From assembly GCA_902792515.1 (NCBI GenBank), contig CADAZX010000002.1, positions 1-64,000 of the forward strand: DNA of 64,000 nt, given 5' to 3'. The notes beneath the pieces were generated by a model. The model searched no databases. It was not told where the DNA came from and saw only the letters and a list, made by a program, of their open reading frames with translations. Shown one piece after another: positions 49,204 to 57,592 of the stretch. Made by a program: the position numbers and the translations under genes. The DNA is from an uncultured Ruminococcus sp. Lineage in GTDB: Bacteria; Bacillota; Clostridia; UBA1212. Each line of letters opens with the position of its first letter. The stretch's first letter is position 1.

Positions 49204-50733
49204 TTGGATAACGTTGCTATCGAACTCAGGGGCATCTGCAAGACCTTTGGTTCCATAAAGGCGAATAACAACGTCAATTTGATCCTGTATAAAGGCGAAA
49301 TACTGTCTCTGCTCGGCGAGAACGGCTCCGGAAAAACCACGCTCATGAACATGATTTCCGGAATCTACTACCCCGATGAGGGACATATTTTTATTGACGG
49401 CAAAGAGGTTGTAATTTCGTCTCCGAAGGACGCCTATAAATACAAAATAGGCATGATCCACCAGCACTTCAAGCTGGTAGACGTGTTTACCGCCGCCGAA
49501 AATATCGTTCTCGGCCTTGAGGAGCAGGGCAGATTTGACATTAAAGCCGCCGCAAGGAAGGTCAAAGAGCTTTGCGACAGGTACGGGTTCGTTCTAGACC
49601 CGAACAAAAAAATCTACGAAATGTCGGTTTCGGAAAAGCAGACGGTCGAGATCGTAAAGGTCCTCTACCGCGGCGCCGACATTCTTGTTCTTGATGAGCC
49701 CACCGCGGTGCTCACGCCGCAGGAGACGCGGAAGCTTTTCGACGTCCTGCGCAAAATGAAAGAGGACAACAAGGCCATCATTATTATTACCCACAAGCTT
49801 CACGAGGTGCTGGCGGTTTCGGACCGCGTAACAGTGCTCCGAAAAGGCGAGACGATCGGTTCTGTTGCGACAAGCGAGGCGACCGTTTCGATGCTGACCG
49901 AGATGATGGTCGGCGCGAAGGTGGAGCTTAACATTGACCGTACGGAGCCCGTTAACCCCGTGCCGCGGCTTATCGTCGAGGACATCAGCTGCGTCAACCG
50001 CGAAAACGTCCGCGTGCTCAACGACATTTCCTTCGTCGCGAACTCGGGCGAGATCCTCGGTATCGCGGGAATCGCGGGAAGCGGTCAGCGCGAACTTCTG
50101 GAGTCCATTGCGGGACTTCAGCACCTTACAGAAGGAAATATCACTTACATAGACCCTGAAAACGGCGAGAAAAAGAACCTGCGCGACATGACGCCGGTGC
50201 AGATCCGCGACCTGGGAGTCAGGCTGTCGTTCGTTCCCGAGGACAGGCTCGGAATGGGCCTCGTCGGAAACATGGACATTTCCGACAACATGATGCTCCG
50301 CAGCTACACCAAGGGCAGGGGCGTGTTCCTCCACAAAAAGGAGCCGGCCACGCTTGCTGAGCGCATCGTGAAGCAGCTCGAGGTCGTGACGCCCGGAATC
50401 GACACGCCCGTGAGAAGGCTTTCAGGCGGCAACGTTCAGAAGGTCCTTGTCGGCCGCGAGATTTCGTCGGCGCCGACAGTCCTTATGGCGGCTTACCCCG
50501 TGAGAGGCCTCGACATCAACTCGTCGTATTTAATATATAACCTTTTAAATGAGCAAAAACAGAACGGTACCGCGGTCATTTTCGTCGGCGAAGACCTCGA
50601 CGTCCTGATCGACCTCTGCGACAGAATCATCGTCATCGGCGGCGGTCAGATCACGGGCGAAGTCGACGCCAGAAACACCACGAAGGAAGAGATCGGCTAC
50701 CTTATGACAAAGTCAAACGGGGGTGAGCAGTGA
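49204..50733 (+). CDS. Nucleoside ABC transporter ATP-binding protein (two ABC domains)
   Basis: A 509-aa protein with two fused ABC modules, the form used by BmpA-NupABC-type uptake systems. The first module has GENGSGKT, YEMSVSEKQTVEIVK (a variant signature) and Walker B ILVLDEPTAVL. The second has a degenerate P-loop GIAGSGQRELLESI, signature RRLSGGNVQKVLVGRE and AAYPVRGLDINSSY. The start appears to be TTG at 49204 with GGAG about 9 nt upstream; confidence in the exact start is moderate. The stop overlaps the start of permease 1 by one base. Confidence 0.92.
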   Translation: MDNVAIELRGICKTFGSIKANNNVNLILYKGEILSLLGENGSGKTTLMNMISGIYYPDEGHIFIDGKEVVISSPKDAYKYKIGMIHQHFKLVDVFTAAENIVLGLEEQGRFDIKAAARKVKELCDRYGFVLDPNKKIYEMSVSEKQTVEIVKVLYRGADILVLDEPTAVLTPQETRKLFDVLRKMKEDNKAIIIITHKLHEVLAVSDRVTVLRKGETIGSVATSEATVSMLTEMMVGAKVELNIDRTEPVNPVPRLIVEDISCVNRENVRVLNDISFVANSGEILGIAGIAGSGQRELLESIAGLQHLTEGNITYIDPENGEKKNLRDMTPVQIRDLGVRLSFVPEDRLGMGLVGNMDISDNMMLRSYTKGRGVFLHKKEPATLAERIVKQLEVVTPGIDTPVRRLSGGNVQKVLVGREISSAPTVLMAAYPVRGLDINSSYLIYNLLNEQKQNGTAVIFVGEDLDVLIDLCDRIIVIGGGQITGEVDARNTTKEEIGYLMTKSNGGEQ

Positions 50734-51842
50734 TGAAGAAAGAACGGAAAACAAGAGAGCCGCTGGTGCACATCACAAAGCGCGCCACGATCCCGCTGTG
50801 GAAGGCGATTCTCGTCCGCGTTGTCGCGATACTGATAGCCCTCGTCATTTCCGCGGTGGTAGTCGTCGTTTTCACGCACAAAAATCCCGTTGAGGTTTTG
50901 CGCGCGATGTTCAACGGAAACTTCGGCTCCGCGCGCAAGGTCCTGTTCCTTTTGCAGAGGACCGCGATGCTGCTGTGCATCTCGCTCGCCGTGACGCCGG
51001 CGTTCAGGATGAAGTTCTGGAACATCGGTGCGGAAGGCCAGGTGCTGATGGGCGCCCTGGCGGCGGCAGCGTGCATGTTCTACTTCGGCAAGACGAAAAT
51101 GCCCAACTGGCTGCTCCTGATTCTGATGTTCGCCGCGTCGCTGATTTTCGGAATGCTGTGGGCGATCATCCCCGCTATCTTCAAGGCCGCCTGGAACACG
51201 AACGAAACGCTCTTCACCCTGATGATGAACTACGTGGCGATGCAGATTATCCAGATCTGCGTCTCGATCTGGGCTCCGAACGGCTCCGGCGTCATGGGCC
51301 ACATCAACCCGACGACCTACAAGGGCTGGCTTCCCGACGTTTTCGGCCAAAAATACCTGATTAATATTATTTTCGTCACGATCCTCACCGGAATCCTGTT
51401 CGTCTACCTGACGTTCAGCAAGCACGGCTATGAGATCTCGGTCGTCGGCGAGAGCGAAAACACCGCGCGCTACATCGGAATCAACGTCAAAAAGGTCATT
51501 CTCAGAACGATGGCGGTCTCCGGACTGATCTGCGGCTTCGCGGGCTTCCTGCTTGTCGCCGGCGAAAACCACACGATCACCAAGGACCTGGCCGGCGGAA
51601 TGGGATTCACGGCGATCATGGTTTCGTGGCTCGCGAAGTTCAACCCGCTCATTATGATGGGCGTCTCGTTCCTCCTCAGCTTCCTCCACCTCGGCGGCGT
51701 CCAGGTCGCGCAGGACTGCAGGCTTAACGAGAGCATTCCCGAGATCATCACGGGAATCATTCTCTTCTTCATAATCGGCTGCGAGTTCTTCACAAGATAC
51801 AAGCTCAACTTCCGTTCCGCGGGAAAGGAGGAGGCAAAATGA
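50733..51842 (+). CDS. Nucleoside ABC transporter permease 1
   Basis: A 369-aa inner-membrane permease of the BPD-type NupP/YufP family, with about eight to ten hydrophobic helices and a basic N-terminus. Conserved segments include KFWNIGAEGQVLMGALAAAA and GFTAIMVSWLAKFNP. ATG 50733 overlaps the ATPase stop, and its own stop overlaps permease 2 (ATGA), so the three are translationally coupled. Confidence 0.92.
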   Translation: MKKERKTREPLVHITKRATIPLWKAILVRVVAILIALVISAVVVVVFTHKNPVEVLRAMFNGNFGSARKVLFLLQRTAMLLCISLAVTPAFRMKFWNIGAEGQVLMGALAAAACMFYFGKTKMPNWLLLILMFAASLIFGMLWAIIPAIFKAAWNTNETLFTLMMNYVAMQIIQICVSIWAPNGSGVMGHINPTTYKGWLPDVFGQKYLINIIFVTILTGILFVYLTFSKHGYEISVVGESENTARYIGINVKKVILRTMAVSGLICGFAGFLLVAGENHTITKDLAGGMGFTAIMVSWLAKFNPLIMMGVSFLLSFLHLGGVQVAQDCRLNESIPEIITGIILFFIIGCEFFTRYKLNFRSAGKEEAK

Positions 51843-52825
51843 TTTTCCTGAAAATCATCCACTTCATAAGCGCCGCGATCGTGCAGGGCATCCCGCTTCT
51901 GTTCGGCGCAACCGGTGAGATCCTTACCGAAAAGAGCGGCAACCTCAACCTGGGAATCCCGGGAATCATGTACGTTGGCGGCATCTCCGGAATCATCGGC
52001 GGATACCTCTACGAGAAAGCCGCGCCCACCCCGAACGGATTTCTTCTGATCCTGATCCCGCTCCTGGCGTCGATGCTCGGCTCGCTCCTGATGGCTCTCA
52101 TCTACAGCGTCCTGACGATCACTCTTCGCGCCAACCAGAACGTTACCGGTCTCGCGCTGACAACGTTCGGCGTCGGCCTCGGAAACTTCTTCGGCGGCTC
52201 GCTTCTTGCCATGTTCGGCGAGAGCGGCTCTATCGCGCTCAAGGCGACCGGCGCTGCCTACAGAACGAAAATCCCGTTCCTGAGCACGCTCGGCTGGTTC
52301 GGCGACCTGTTTTTCTCGTACGGCTTCCTCGCGTACACGGCCGTGATCATCGCGATCGTCGCGGGAATCATCCTGAACAAAACGCGCGTCGGTCTGAACC
52401 TCAAAGCCGTCGGCGAAAGCCCTGCTACAGCTGACGCGGCGGGAATCAACGTTGTCAAGTACAAATACCTCGCCACGTGCATCGGCGGCGTGATCGCCGG
52501 CCTCGGCGGCCTCTACTGGGTAATGGACTACACCGACGGCGCATGGACAAACAACGGCTTCGGCGACAGAGGCTGGCTCGCGATTGCCATCGTTATCTTC
52601 GCGATCTGGAAGCCGAAGCTCGCGATTCCTAGTTCGTTCCTGTTCGGCGGCCTCTACATCCTGAGCGTTTTCATTCAGGTGCCGACAAGCTGGGCCCGCG
52701 AGATCATCAACATGCTTCCTTACCTCGTCACGATCGTGGTTCTCTGCGCCGTCAGCGCGAGAAAGAAGCGCGAAAACCTCCCGCCCGCAAGCCTCGGCCT
52801 CTCGTACTTCAGAGAGGAACGGTAA
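51839..52825 (+). CDS. Nucleoside ABC transporter permease 2
   Basis: A 328-aa inner-membrane permease of the NupQ/YufQ family. The helix-rich sequence includes PLLFGATGEILTEKSGNLNL and GFGDRGWLAIAIVIFAIWKP, both characteristic of the family. It is the last gene of the transporter operon, followed by a large terminator-like stem. Confidence 0.92.
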   Translation: MIFLKIIHFISAAIVQGIPLLFGATGEILTEKSGNLNLGIPGIMYVGGISGIIGGYLYEKAAPTPNGFLLILIPLLASMLGSLLMALIYSVLTITLRANQNVTGLALTTFGVGLGNFFGGSLLAMFGESGSIALKATGAAYRTKIPFLSTLGWFGDLFFSYGFLAYTAVIIAIVAGIILNKTRVGLNLKAVGESPATADAAGINVVKYKYLATCIGGVIAGLGGLYWVMDYTDGAWTNNGFGDRGWLAIAIVIFAIWKPKLAIPSSFLFGGLYILSVFIQVPTSWAREIINMLPYLVTIVVLCAVSARKKRENLPPASLGLSYFREER

Positions 52826-52876
52826 GCTCCTTCAGCGGCCCGCCCGCATCGAGAGTTTTTCGTTAAGAAATTCAAG

Positions 52877-52961
52877 GCCCTGCCTTTTCGAAAACCGTTT
52901 AAAGTTTAGTTCCCGCGAAAACGGGGCTGAACGGACGGTGCCGGAAGGGCAGGGCTTTTTT
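52877..52961 (+). terminator. Transporter operon terminator with long apical loop
   Basis: The stem GCCCTGCC/GGCAGGGC is separated by about 63 nt that themselves contain short complementary stretches, and is followed by six T. Position, 51 bp after the stop, supports termination. The array of 20-bp repeats starts right after it. Confidence 0.6.
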
Positions 52962-52968
52962 GTTGATT

Positions 52969-53254
52969 GTGTATTTTCTGTTGCGATTGTGGATTCTCCG
53001 GCGACGCTGTGGTTTCTCCGCTACGACGGTGGATTCTCCACGCAGCTTGTGGATTTTCCGCTACGATTGTGGATTCTCCGCCGTCGCTGTGGATTTTCCG
53101 CTACGATCGTGGATTCTCCGCCGTCGCTGTGGTTTTTCCGTTGCGCTCGTGGATTTTCCGACGTCGCTGTGGATTTTCCGTTGCGCTCGTGGATTCTCCA
53201 AGCATACGGTGGATTCTCCAGGCAGACGGTGGATTCTCCGCCTGGAAAATCCAC
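52969..53254 (+). repeat. Exact 20-bp periodic array of GTGGATTYTCC units
   Basis: Thirteen units start at 52989, 53009, 53029, 53049, 53069, 53089, 53109, 53129, 53149, 53169, 53189, 53209 and 53229, plus a degenerate one at 52969. No unit is out of register. The first 11-12 bases are conserved as GTGGATTYTCCG; the remaining 8 vary but recur in a few types (CTACGATY, CCGTCGCT, TTGCGCTC). The last unit forms an inverted repeat with GGAAAATCCAC at 53244-53254. All six frames are largely open because the unit lacks stops, so open frames here are not genes. TGTGGATTT resembles a DnaA box (7 of 9). Confidence 0.93.
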
Positions 53255-53290
53255 AACCCCGATATTTTCCCAAAACCGCCCCAAAAGCGG

Positions 53291-53375
53291 AAACCCACCG
53301 TCAACCCACCGGAAAATGGCAGAAACCCACCGCCAACCCACCGTAAAATCGGAGTAACCCACCGAGAAACCCACA
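53291..53375 (-). repeat. Phased cluster of six AAACCCACC-type boxes
   Basis: Boxes at 53291, 53302, 53323, 53334, 53355 and 53367 read AAACCCACC, CAACCCACC, AAACCCACC, CAACCCACC, TAACCCACC and AAACCCACA. Spacings are 11, 21, 11, 21 and 12 bp, that is one or two helical turns. They lie next to the 20-bp array but in the opposite orientation. Box sequence matches those of the dnaA-dnaN region. Confidence 0.75.
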
Positions 53376-53429
53376 ATAGGCGGTCAGCTGCCCGCAAAAA
53401 CACATCCTTAATCAAGACAAAATAAGAGA

Positions 53430-53449
53430 GCCGGCGCTACCGCGCCGGC
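53430..53449 (-). terminator. Terminator of the zinc-ribbon protein gene
   Basis: An 8-bp perfect stem GCCGGCGC/GCGCCGGC with a 4-nt loop, 27 bp after the stop on the minus strand, followed by a T-rich stretch (TCTCTTATTTTG). Confidence 0.75.
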
Positions 53450-53476
53450 CCCAAAACTCCGGTCAATAATCAAAAA

Positions 53477-55207
53477 TCAATTTTCGGGAAAAGTATAGAT
53501 TTTAGTGAAGTTTTTGCCGTCGGAGGAGCAGAAGATCTCGTAGTCACTGTTTTGGCAGAGGAGAACGGAGCCCTTGACGGCGATGTATTCGATGCCGGTG
53601 CCGGCCGAGGTGATCTTGGTTGCCTTGCCGCCGTCGCTGGAGTAAAGTTCCTTTTCGAAGATGAAGTAAACCCTGCTCTTGAAGAACTGGAGCGTGTGAA
53701 CGGCGTCGGAATCGAGTTCCTTGACTTTGACGGCTTTTCCGGAGCCTTTAATGGCGTAGAGGTCGTTGAAGTCGTCCGTGTAGAAAATGACTTCGCCGTC
53801 AAGCGTGGTGTCCCAGTTGGCAACTCCGGTGATATCGAGGAGTTCGACAGGTTCCGGATCTTTGGCGCCGGTGTCGACGGACATTAACCGGCCGTCCTTT
53901 GCGTAAAGAACCGTCCGGCCGTCGCTGCGCAGGACCACGTGGTAGAGCTCGTCGCCGCTGACGATCGTCTCGGTTCCGTCGGCTGTGAGCTTCATGATGC
54001 GGGTCGTGTAGCCGTGGTCAAACGAAGTCCAGCAGAGGTTTTTGTCCTCGAAATCGTCGACGCCCACCGTGAAGTATTCGACGTCGGTTTTGTCGCTGTA
54101 AGAGAAAGCGGTACCGTCGGGAATGAGCGGGGAGCACTCTTTGGAAGTCAGCTTGACAGGGTCGGAGCCGTTTTTGACGAGAAACGTACCCTTGTCCTCA
54201 ACCTGGTAGACCGCCTGGGAGTAATCGCGGTTGAAAACGCAGGCGTTAACGGTATCGTCCGATGTGAGAACCTTCACGCGCGAGTCCTCGTTGTCCTTTT
54301 TCTGAACGTAGACGGTGTAGTCGCCGGAGTTCGATTCTCTCCAGAAATAGATTAATTTCGCGCCGTTGGCGATCGCGAAAATGCTGCAGCCGCTACCGAT
54401 ATCGTGCTCATCGCCACCGGTGTAGTAGCCGCCGCGGTAGTCGCCGGTGTAACTGCCGTCCTCCTTTACCAGCTTTCTGTAGCAGACCGTTTTGCCGTCG
54501 GGGGAAATCGCTGTGATCTCCGCGTCCGAGGCGATTTTCTCTGTCTTTTTGCCGTCGAACAGGTAGGCGCCGGTTTCGTTCTTTTCAACGTCGTGAAGGG
54601 TATACGCCACGCCGTTGCCGCCCGAAGCTATAATCAAATCACCGAAAACGTACTGGTCCGTGGAAACGATATCGGAAACGCCGTTGCCGTCAAAGTAGAG
54701 CAGCTTGTATTTGCCGTCTTTGAGCGCGACCGCGATGACCGCCTTTTTGCCCGAGGCGTCGGTTTTGTAAAGATAAGAGGTCGAGTCTTTAAGCCGGCCT
54801 TTTTCAACTTCAATGAGCTTGCAGTCGGAATTGACGATGCAAAGGGTATCGTTGTTCTCACCGACAAAAAATGCCGCGCTCTCGTCCGCAAGAGTGAAAT
54901 TTCCGCCGCGCTTCTTACCTCCCGCGAGAGAAGCGATGAGAGCGATGACACCACCGATGAGGGCGAGCGCCAGCACGGCTGCGATAACCGCGATCAGGAT
55001 TTTTTTGCCGCCTTTTTTAGACTTGTTTGCCGGGGGAATTGCCGGCTGCGGCTGAACGGTTTGAGCGGGCTGAACGGGCTGCACGGGGGCAGCGTTTACC
55101 GTCGGAGCCGCCTGAGCGGGCTGAGCCGGTGGCACAAGAGACTTGCCGCACTTGGAGCAAAACTTGCTGCCGTCGGGAATCTGTTCTCCGCAATGTTTGC
55201 AATACAT
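53477..55207 (-). CDS. Zinc-ribbon membrane protein with extracytoplasmic beta-propeller-like domain
   Basis: A 576-aa protein. An N-terminal zinc ribbon (CKHC at 3-6, CSKC at 17-20) is followed by a Pro/Gln/Ala linker (about 27-62) and one membrane helix (about 69-95). The remaining 480 residues hold repeated beta-rich blades with recurring Asp/Gly turns, such as ISPDGKTVCYRK and LRSDGRTVLYAKDGRLMSVD. This looks like a WD40/TolB-like propeller. The ATG at 55207 is preferred because GGAGG lies 7 nt upstream; a GTG two codons earlier is too close. Likely a cytoplasmic ribbon with an outside sensor; function unknown. Confidence 0.7.
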   Translation of the reverse strand: MYCKHCGEQIPDGSKFCSKCGKSLVPPAQPAQAAPTVNAAPVQPVQPAQTVQPQPAIPPANKSKKGGKKILIAVIAAVLALALIGGVIALIASLAGGKKRGGNFTLADESAAFFVGENNDTLCIVNSDCKLIEVEKGRLKDSTSYLYKTDASGKKAVIAVALKDGKYKLLYFDGNGVSDIVSTDQYVFGDLIIASGGNGVAYTLHDVEKNETGAYLFDGKKTEKIASDAEITAISPDGKTVCYRKLVKEDGSYTGDYRGGYYTGGDEHDIGSGCSIFAIANGAKLIYFWRESNSGDYTVYVQKKDNEDSRVKVLTSDDTVNACVFNRDYSQAVYQVEDKGTFLVKNGSDPVKLTSKECSPLIPDGTAFSYSDKTDVEYFTVGVDDFEDKNLCWTSFDHGYTTRIMKLTADGTETIVSGDELYHVVLRSDGRTVLYAKDGRLMSVDTGAKDPEPVELLDITGVANWDTTLDGEVIFYTDDFNDLYAIKGSGKAVKVKELDSDAVHTLQFFKSRVYFIFEKELYSSDGGKATKITSAGTGIEYIAVKGSVLLCQNSDYEIFCSSDGKNFTKIYTFPEN

Positions 55208-55554
55208 ATCCACACCTCCATTGTCGCGTGATTGCGCGAATTATAATCTGTATTTGAATTGTAGCAGACCCTTGCGGCGAGGTCAAGCGCAAAGCGGTTC
55301 AAAACCGTGATTTTTCCCGATTTTTCCCGAAAAGACGGCAGAAAACCACATTTTCCGGCCGGAAAACACCGAAACGGCGAAAACCGCTATTTTTCGAGGA
55401 AATCTACTGTTACCGCGCCCCGTCGTCTGAAAAACGATCCTGTTTTGTGCTTTTTTGACCGGAAAAACGTCAGGAAAACGGTCAAACACAATGGAATTGT
55501 GAAAAACGGGCGAGAGAAAAGAAAAAACGGAGAGTGTGTTTTTTTGAGTTTGCC

Positions 55555-55740
55555 GGTGGGTTTCTCGGGAAAATTGTGGGTAAATATCCTCGAATGGTGG
55601 GTTATTTGACGGTTTTTGTGGGTTTCTCGGGGTTTAAACCCACCACGAGAGTTTTCGACGATACGGCGAGTGCGATTTTTCGCTTTTTTTGTGTGTTTCG
55701 CCACCGCGTTTGTGGGTTGATTCCCACAAATGGTGGGTTT
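55555..55740. repeat. Phased cluster of TGTGGGTTT-type boxes upstream of the zinc-ribbon gene
   Basis: Boxes at 55555 (GGTGGGTTT), 55575 (TGTGGGTAA), 55596 (GGTGGGTTA), 55617 (TGTGGGTTT), 55711 (TGTGGGTTG) and 55732 (GGTGGGTTT) are in plus orientation. Two are inverted: 55636 (AAACCCACC followed by ACG) and 55721 (TTCCCACAA). Spacings of 20, 21, 21 and 21 bp are two helical turns. The rest of 55208-55923 is AT-rich or repetitive, with no gene seen. Confidence 0.75.
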
Positions 55741-55858
55741 CCGGTGGAATTTCGGTGGTTTTCCTATGTCTGTAACCGGCCGGAATGTTGCAAAACAGGC
55801 GGCGGGAATGGACGGAAACGGTGGAAAACGGAAGGCTGCGGTAAAACAGGTGTAAAGA

Positions 55859-55890
55859 ATAAAAAAGGACTTTGCGACGACGCAAAGTCC
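55859..55890 (-). terminator. Terminator of the first secreted-protein gene
   Basis: A 10-bp perfect stem GGACTTTGCG/CGCAAAGTCC with a 4-nt loop, followed on the minus strand by TTTTTTATT. It lies 34 bp after the stop. Confidence 0.92.
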
Positions 55891-55923
55891 CGTGTTAATA
55901 TAGGCGGAGCCTGAAAGAAGGAG

Positions 55924-57279
55924 TTATTTTCTTTTCCGTTTTGCCGCCGCGAACAAAGTGCCTGCTACGATCAAAAGATGACATGCGGCGGCGGGAAGCA
56001 GAGTTGTTCCGCAGCCTTTTCCGGTGCCTGAGCTTGCGGGCGTGGGAGTTTCGGCGGATGGATTGCCGGTTTGACTGCCGCCGGACGGTGTCGCGTCAGG
56101 CCCCGCTTCAGAAGTGGCTGTTTCGGCCGGAGCGTCCGTTGGCGCGGGAATGATCTCAACCGTCGCCGTGGTGTACCGGCTCAGGGCAATCGTTCCCGGA
56201 CTGACGCGTTCCCCGTTAATATATGAGGTCCAGCCGTTGCTTTTGATGAACTTCGCGTTCCAGAAGCCGATGCTCATGGGGCCGGTGCCGCGCATGACGA
56301 TCAGGTACCGGGCGCCGCCCGGGAGACGGTCCTCAAAATCGAGCGTGAGGTCAGCGCAGTCAAGATGGTTTTTGACGGTGCCTCCGTAGACCGGGTCGGT
56401 TTTCAGCGTGTTTTCGTAGTTTGAATTCCACTTGTAGACCATGAAGCTCATATTCGAGCCGGGTCCGTTATTCGACCACGTAGGCGCCGAGATGAGCGTC
56501 AGGTCGTGAAGGACTTTTCCGTCGGGAATGACAGGTGACAGCATCGCGTAATCCTCGTCGTTGATGCTGTGCGCGGCGCCGTCGTGTTCCCCGGTAATAG
56601 TGATCGCGTCGTCAGTGTGGAAAACCTTCTGCTCCGCGGTACCGATTGGCAGGAAATACTCTTCGATGCCGTCCGTTTTCAGAAAATCGACGTAAAACGC
56701 GAACGGGCTGTCGGAAATGCCGCCGAATTGCAGGAAATTATTGGTGTAAAGGCTGTTGCTCTTCGGCATCACTATATAGGGGTTTGTGTCGGCTGTGCGC
56801 GGCGTGAGCTGTGACACGACGAGCATATACTTGCCCGCGGGCAGGAACTTCTCCATCGGCACAATGAGCCCGTACCCGCTGTCATGCCTGAACCAGACGT
56901 CCTCGGCAAAAACCGGAGTCCCCTTCATCGTGGTCTCCTCGTCGTCCTTGAACTCGTAAACCGCAAACCGGCCTTCCGCGGAGCTGAGCCGTTCGTCAGT
57001 GCCAGACCAGATCACGGGAAAACCGAACTGGTGAAACGGAGCGGCGGCGGAAAAAACCACGCTGACGTACCCGGTGCAGTTATAGCTCTCGTCGAAAACG
57101 TTCAGCCAGTGGCCGACTTTGCAGTCGCCGAAATATGTGATCACACGAATCGTCGGCGGATCGACCGTCGGAAGATTCTCTTCCGGAACGTCTTCCGAAG
57201 CGGCGGCCGGGTATACACATAAACCGGCGGCGACGGCCAGGCACAAGGCGCATATTAAAGCAGCAAGCAGTTTTTTCAC
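55924..57279 (-). CDS. Secreted protein with C-terminal GCG anchor-like tail (paralogue 1)
   Basis: A 451-aa protein with a signal peptide (about 1-27) and a two-part beta-rich body of unknown function. A Thr/Pro/Ala-rich linker (about 365-420) leads to a C-terminal tail: KGCG, a hydrophobic segment and KRKRK. It is a clear paralogue of the next gene: PTWSNNGPGSNMSFMVYKW here corresponds to PTWNNNGPGSDIDWEVYRW there. ATG 57279 follows a GAAGGAG site. The tail architecture resembles a cell-surface sorting signal but lacks LPxTG. Confidence 0.7.
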   Translation of the reverse strand: MKKLLAALICALCLAVAAGLCVYPAAASEDVPEENLPTVDPPTIRVITYFGDCKVGHWLNVFDESYNCTGYVSVVFSAAAPFHQFGFPVIWSGTDERLSSAEGRFAVYEFKDDEETTMKGTPVFAEDVWFRHDSGYGLIVPMEKFLPAGKYMLVVSQLTPRTADTNPYIVMPKSNSLYTNNFLQFGGISDSPFAFYVDFLKTDGIEEYFLPIGTAEQKVFHTDDAITITGEHDGAAHSINDEDYAMLSPVIPDGKVLHDLTLISAPTWSNNGPGSNMSFMVYKWNSNYENTLKTDPVYGGTVKNHLDCADLTLDFEDRLPGGARYLIVMRGTGPMSIGFWNAKFIKSNGWTSYINGERVSPGTIALSRYTTATVEIIPAPTDAPAETATSEAGPDATPSGGSQTGNPSAETPTPASSGTGKGCGTTLLPAAACHLLIVAGTLFAAAKRKRK

Positions 57280-57419
57280 GGAAAAGCTCCTTCTTCGAAG
57301 AAGCCCAAAGGCTCCCTGAACGGACAGACCGTTTCCCGGTCCGCCAAGTCGATGATAATGAAATTATAAAATAAAAGCGCTCCGTTCGCAAGAGAAAACG
57401 AGAGAAAACGAATGTTTGA

Positions 57420-57500
57420 GCATGAAACGTGAGCATGAAACGCTTTAAATGAAACGTTTAACATGAAAAGTTTTGTATGAAACGTTTTGCATGAAACATG
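57420..57500. repeat. About six imperfect 14-nt repeats (CATGAAACGTTTTG)
   Basis: CATGAAACG or a close variant recurs with 13-15 nt spacing between the first two secreted-protein genes. Apart from this array and the terminator, the 57280-57592 region shows nothing. Confidence 0.75.
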
Positions 57501-57509
57501 CCGTACCGG

Positions 57510-57542
57510 AAAACCGGCCGGCACCCAGGCGGTGCCGGCCGG
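57510..57542 (-). terminator. Terminator of the second secreted-protein gene
   Basis: A 12-bp perfect stem CCGGCCGGCACC/GGTGCCGGCCGG with a 5-nt loop, followed by TTTT on the minus strand, about 50 bp past the stop. Confidence 0.85.
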
Positions 57543-57592
57543 CCGATTCAAAAACAACTCAATCGCGGAAGGATCCGCTAAGAAGCGTGTCG

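Noticed and set aside
52969..53375. Possible CRISPR array
   Set aside because: The conserved unit is about 12 nt and the variable part only 8 nt, with recurring variable types. No cas gene is near.
52960..53425. Several overlapping open frames across the repeat array
   Set aside because: A 20-nt unit without stops opens all frames; the predicted peptides are repeat translations with no start site signal.
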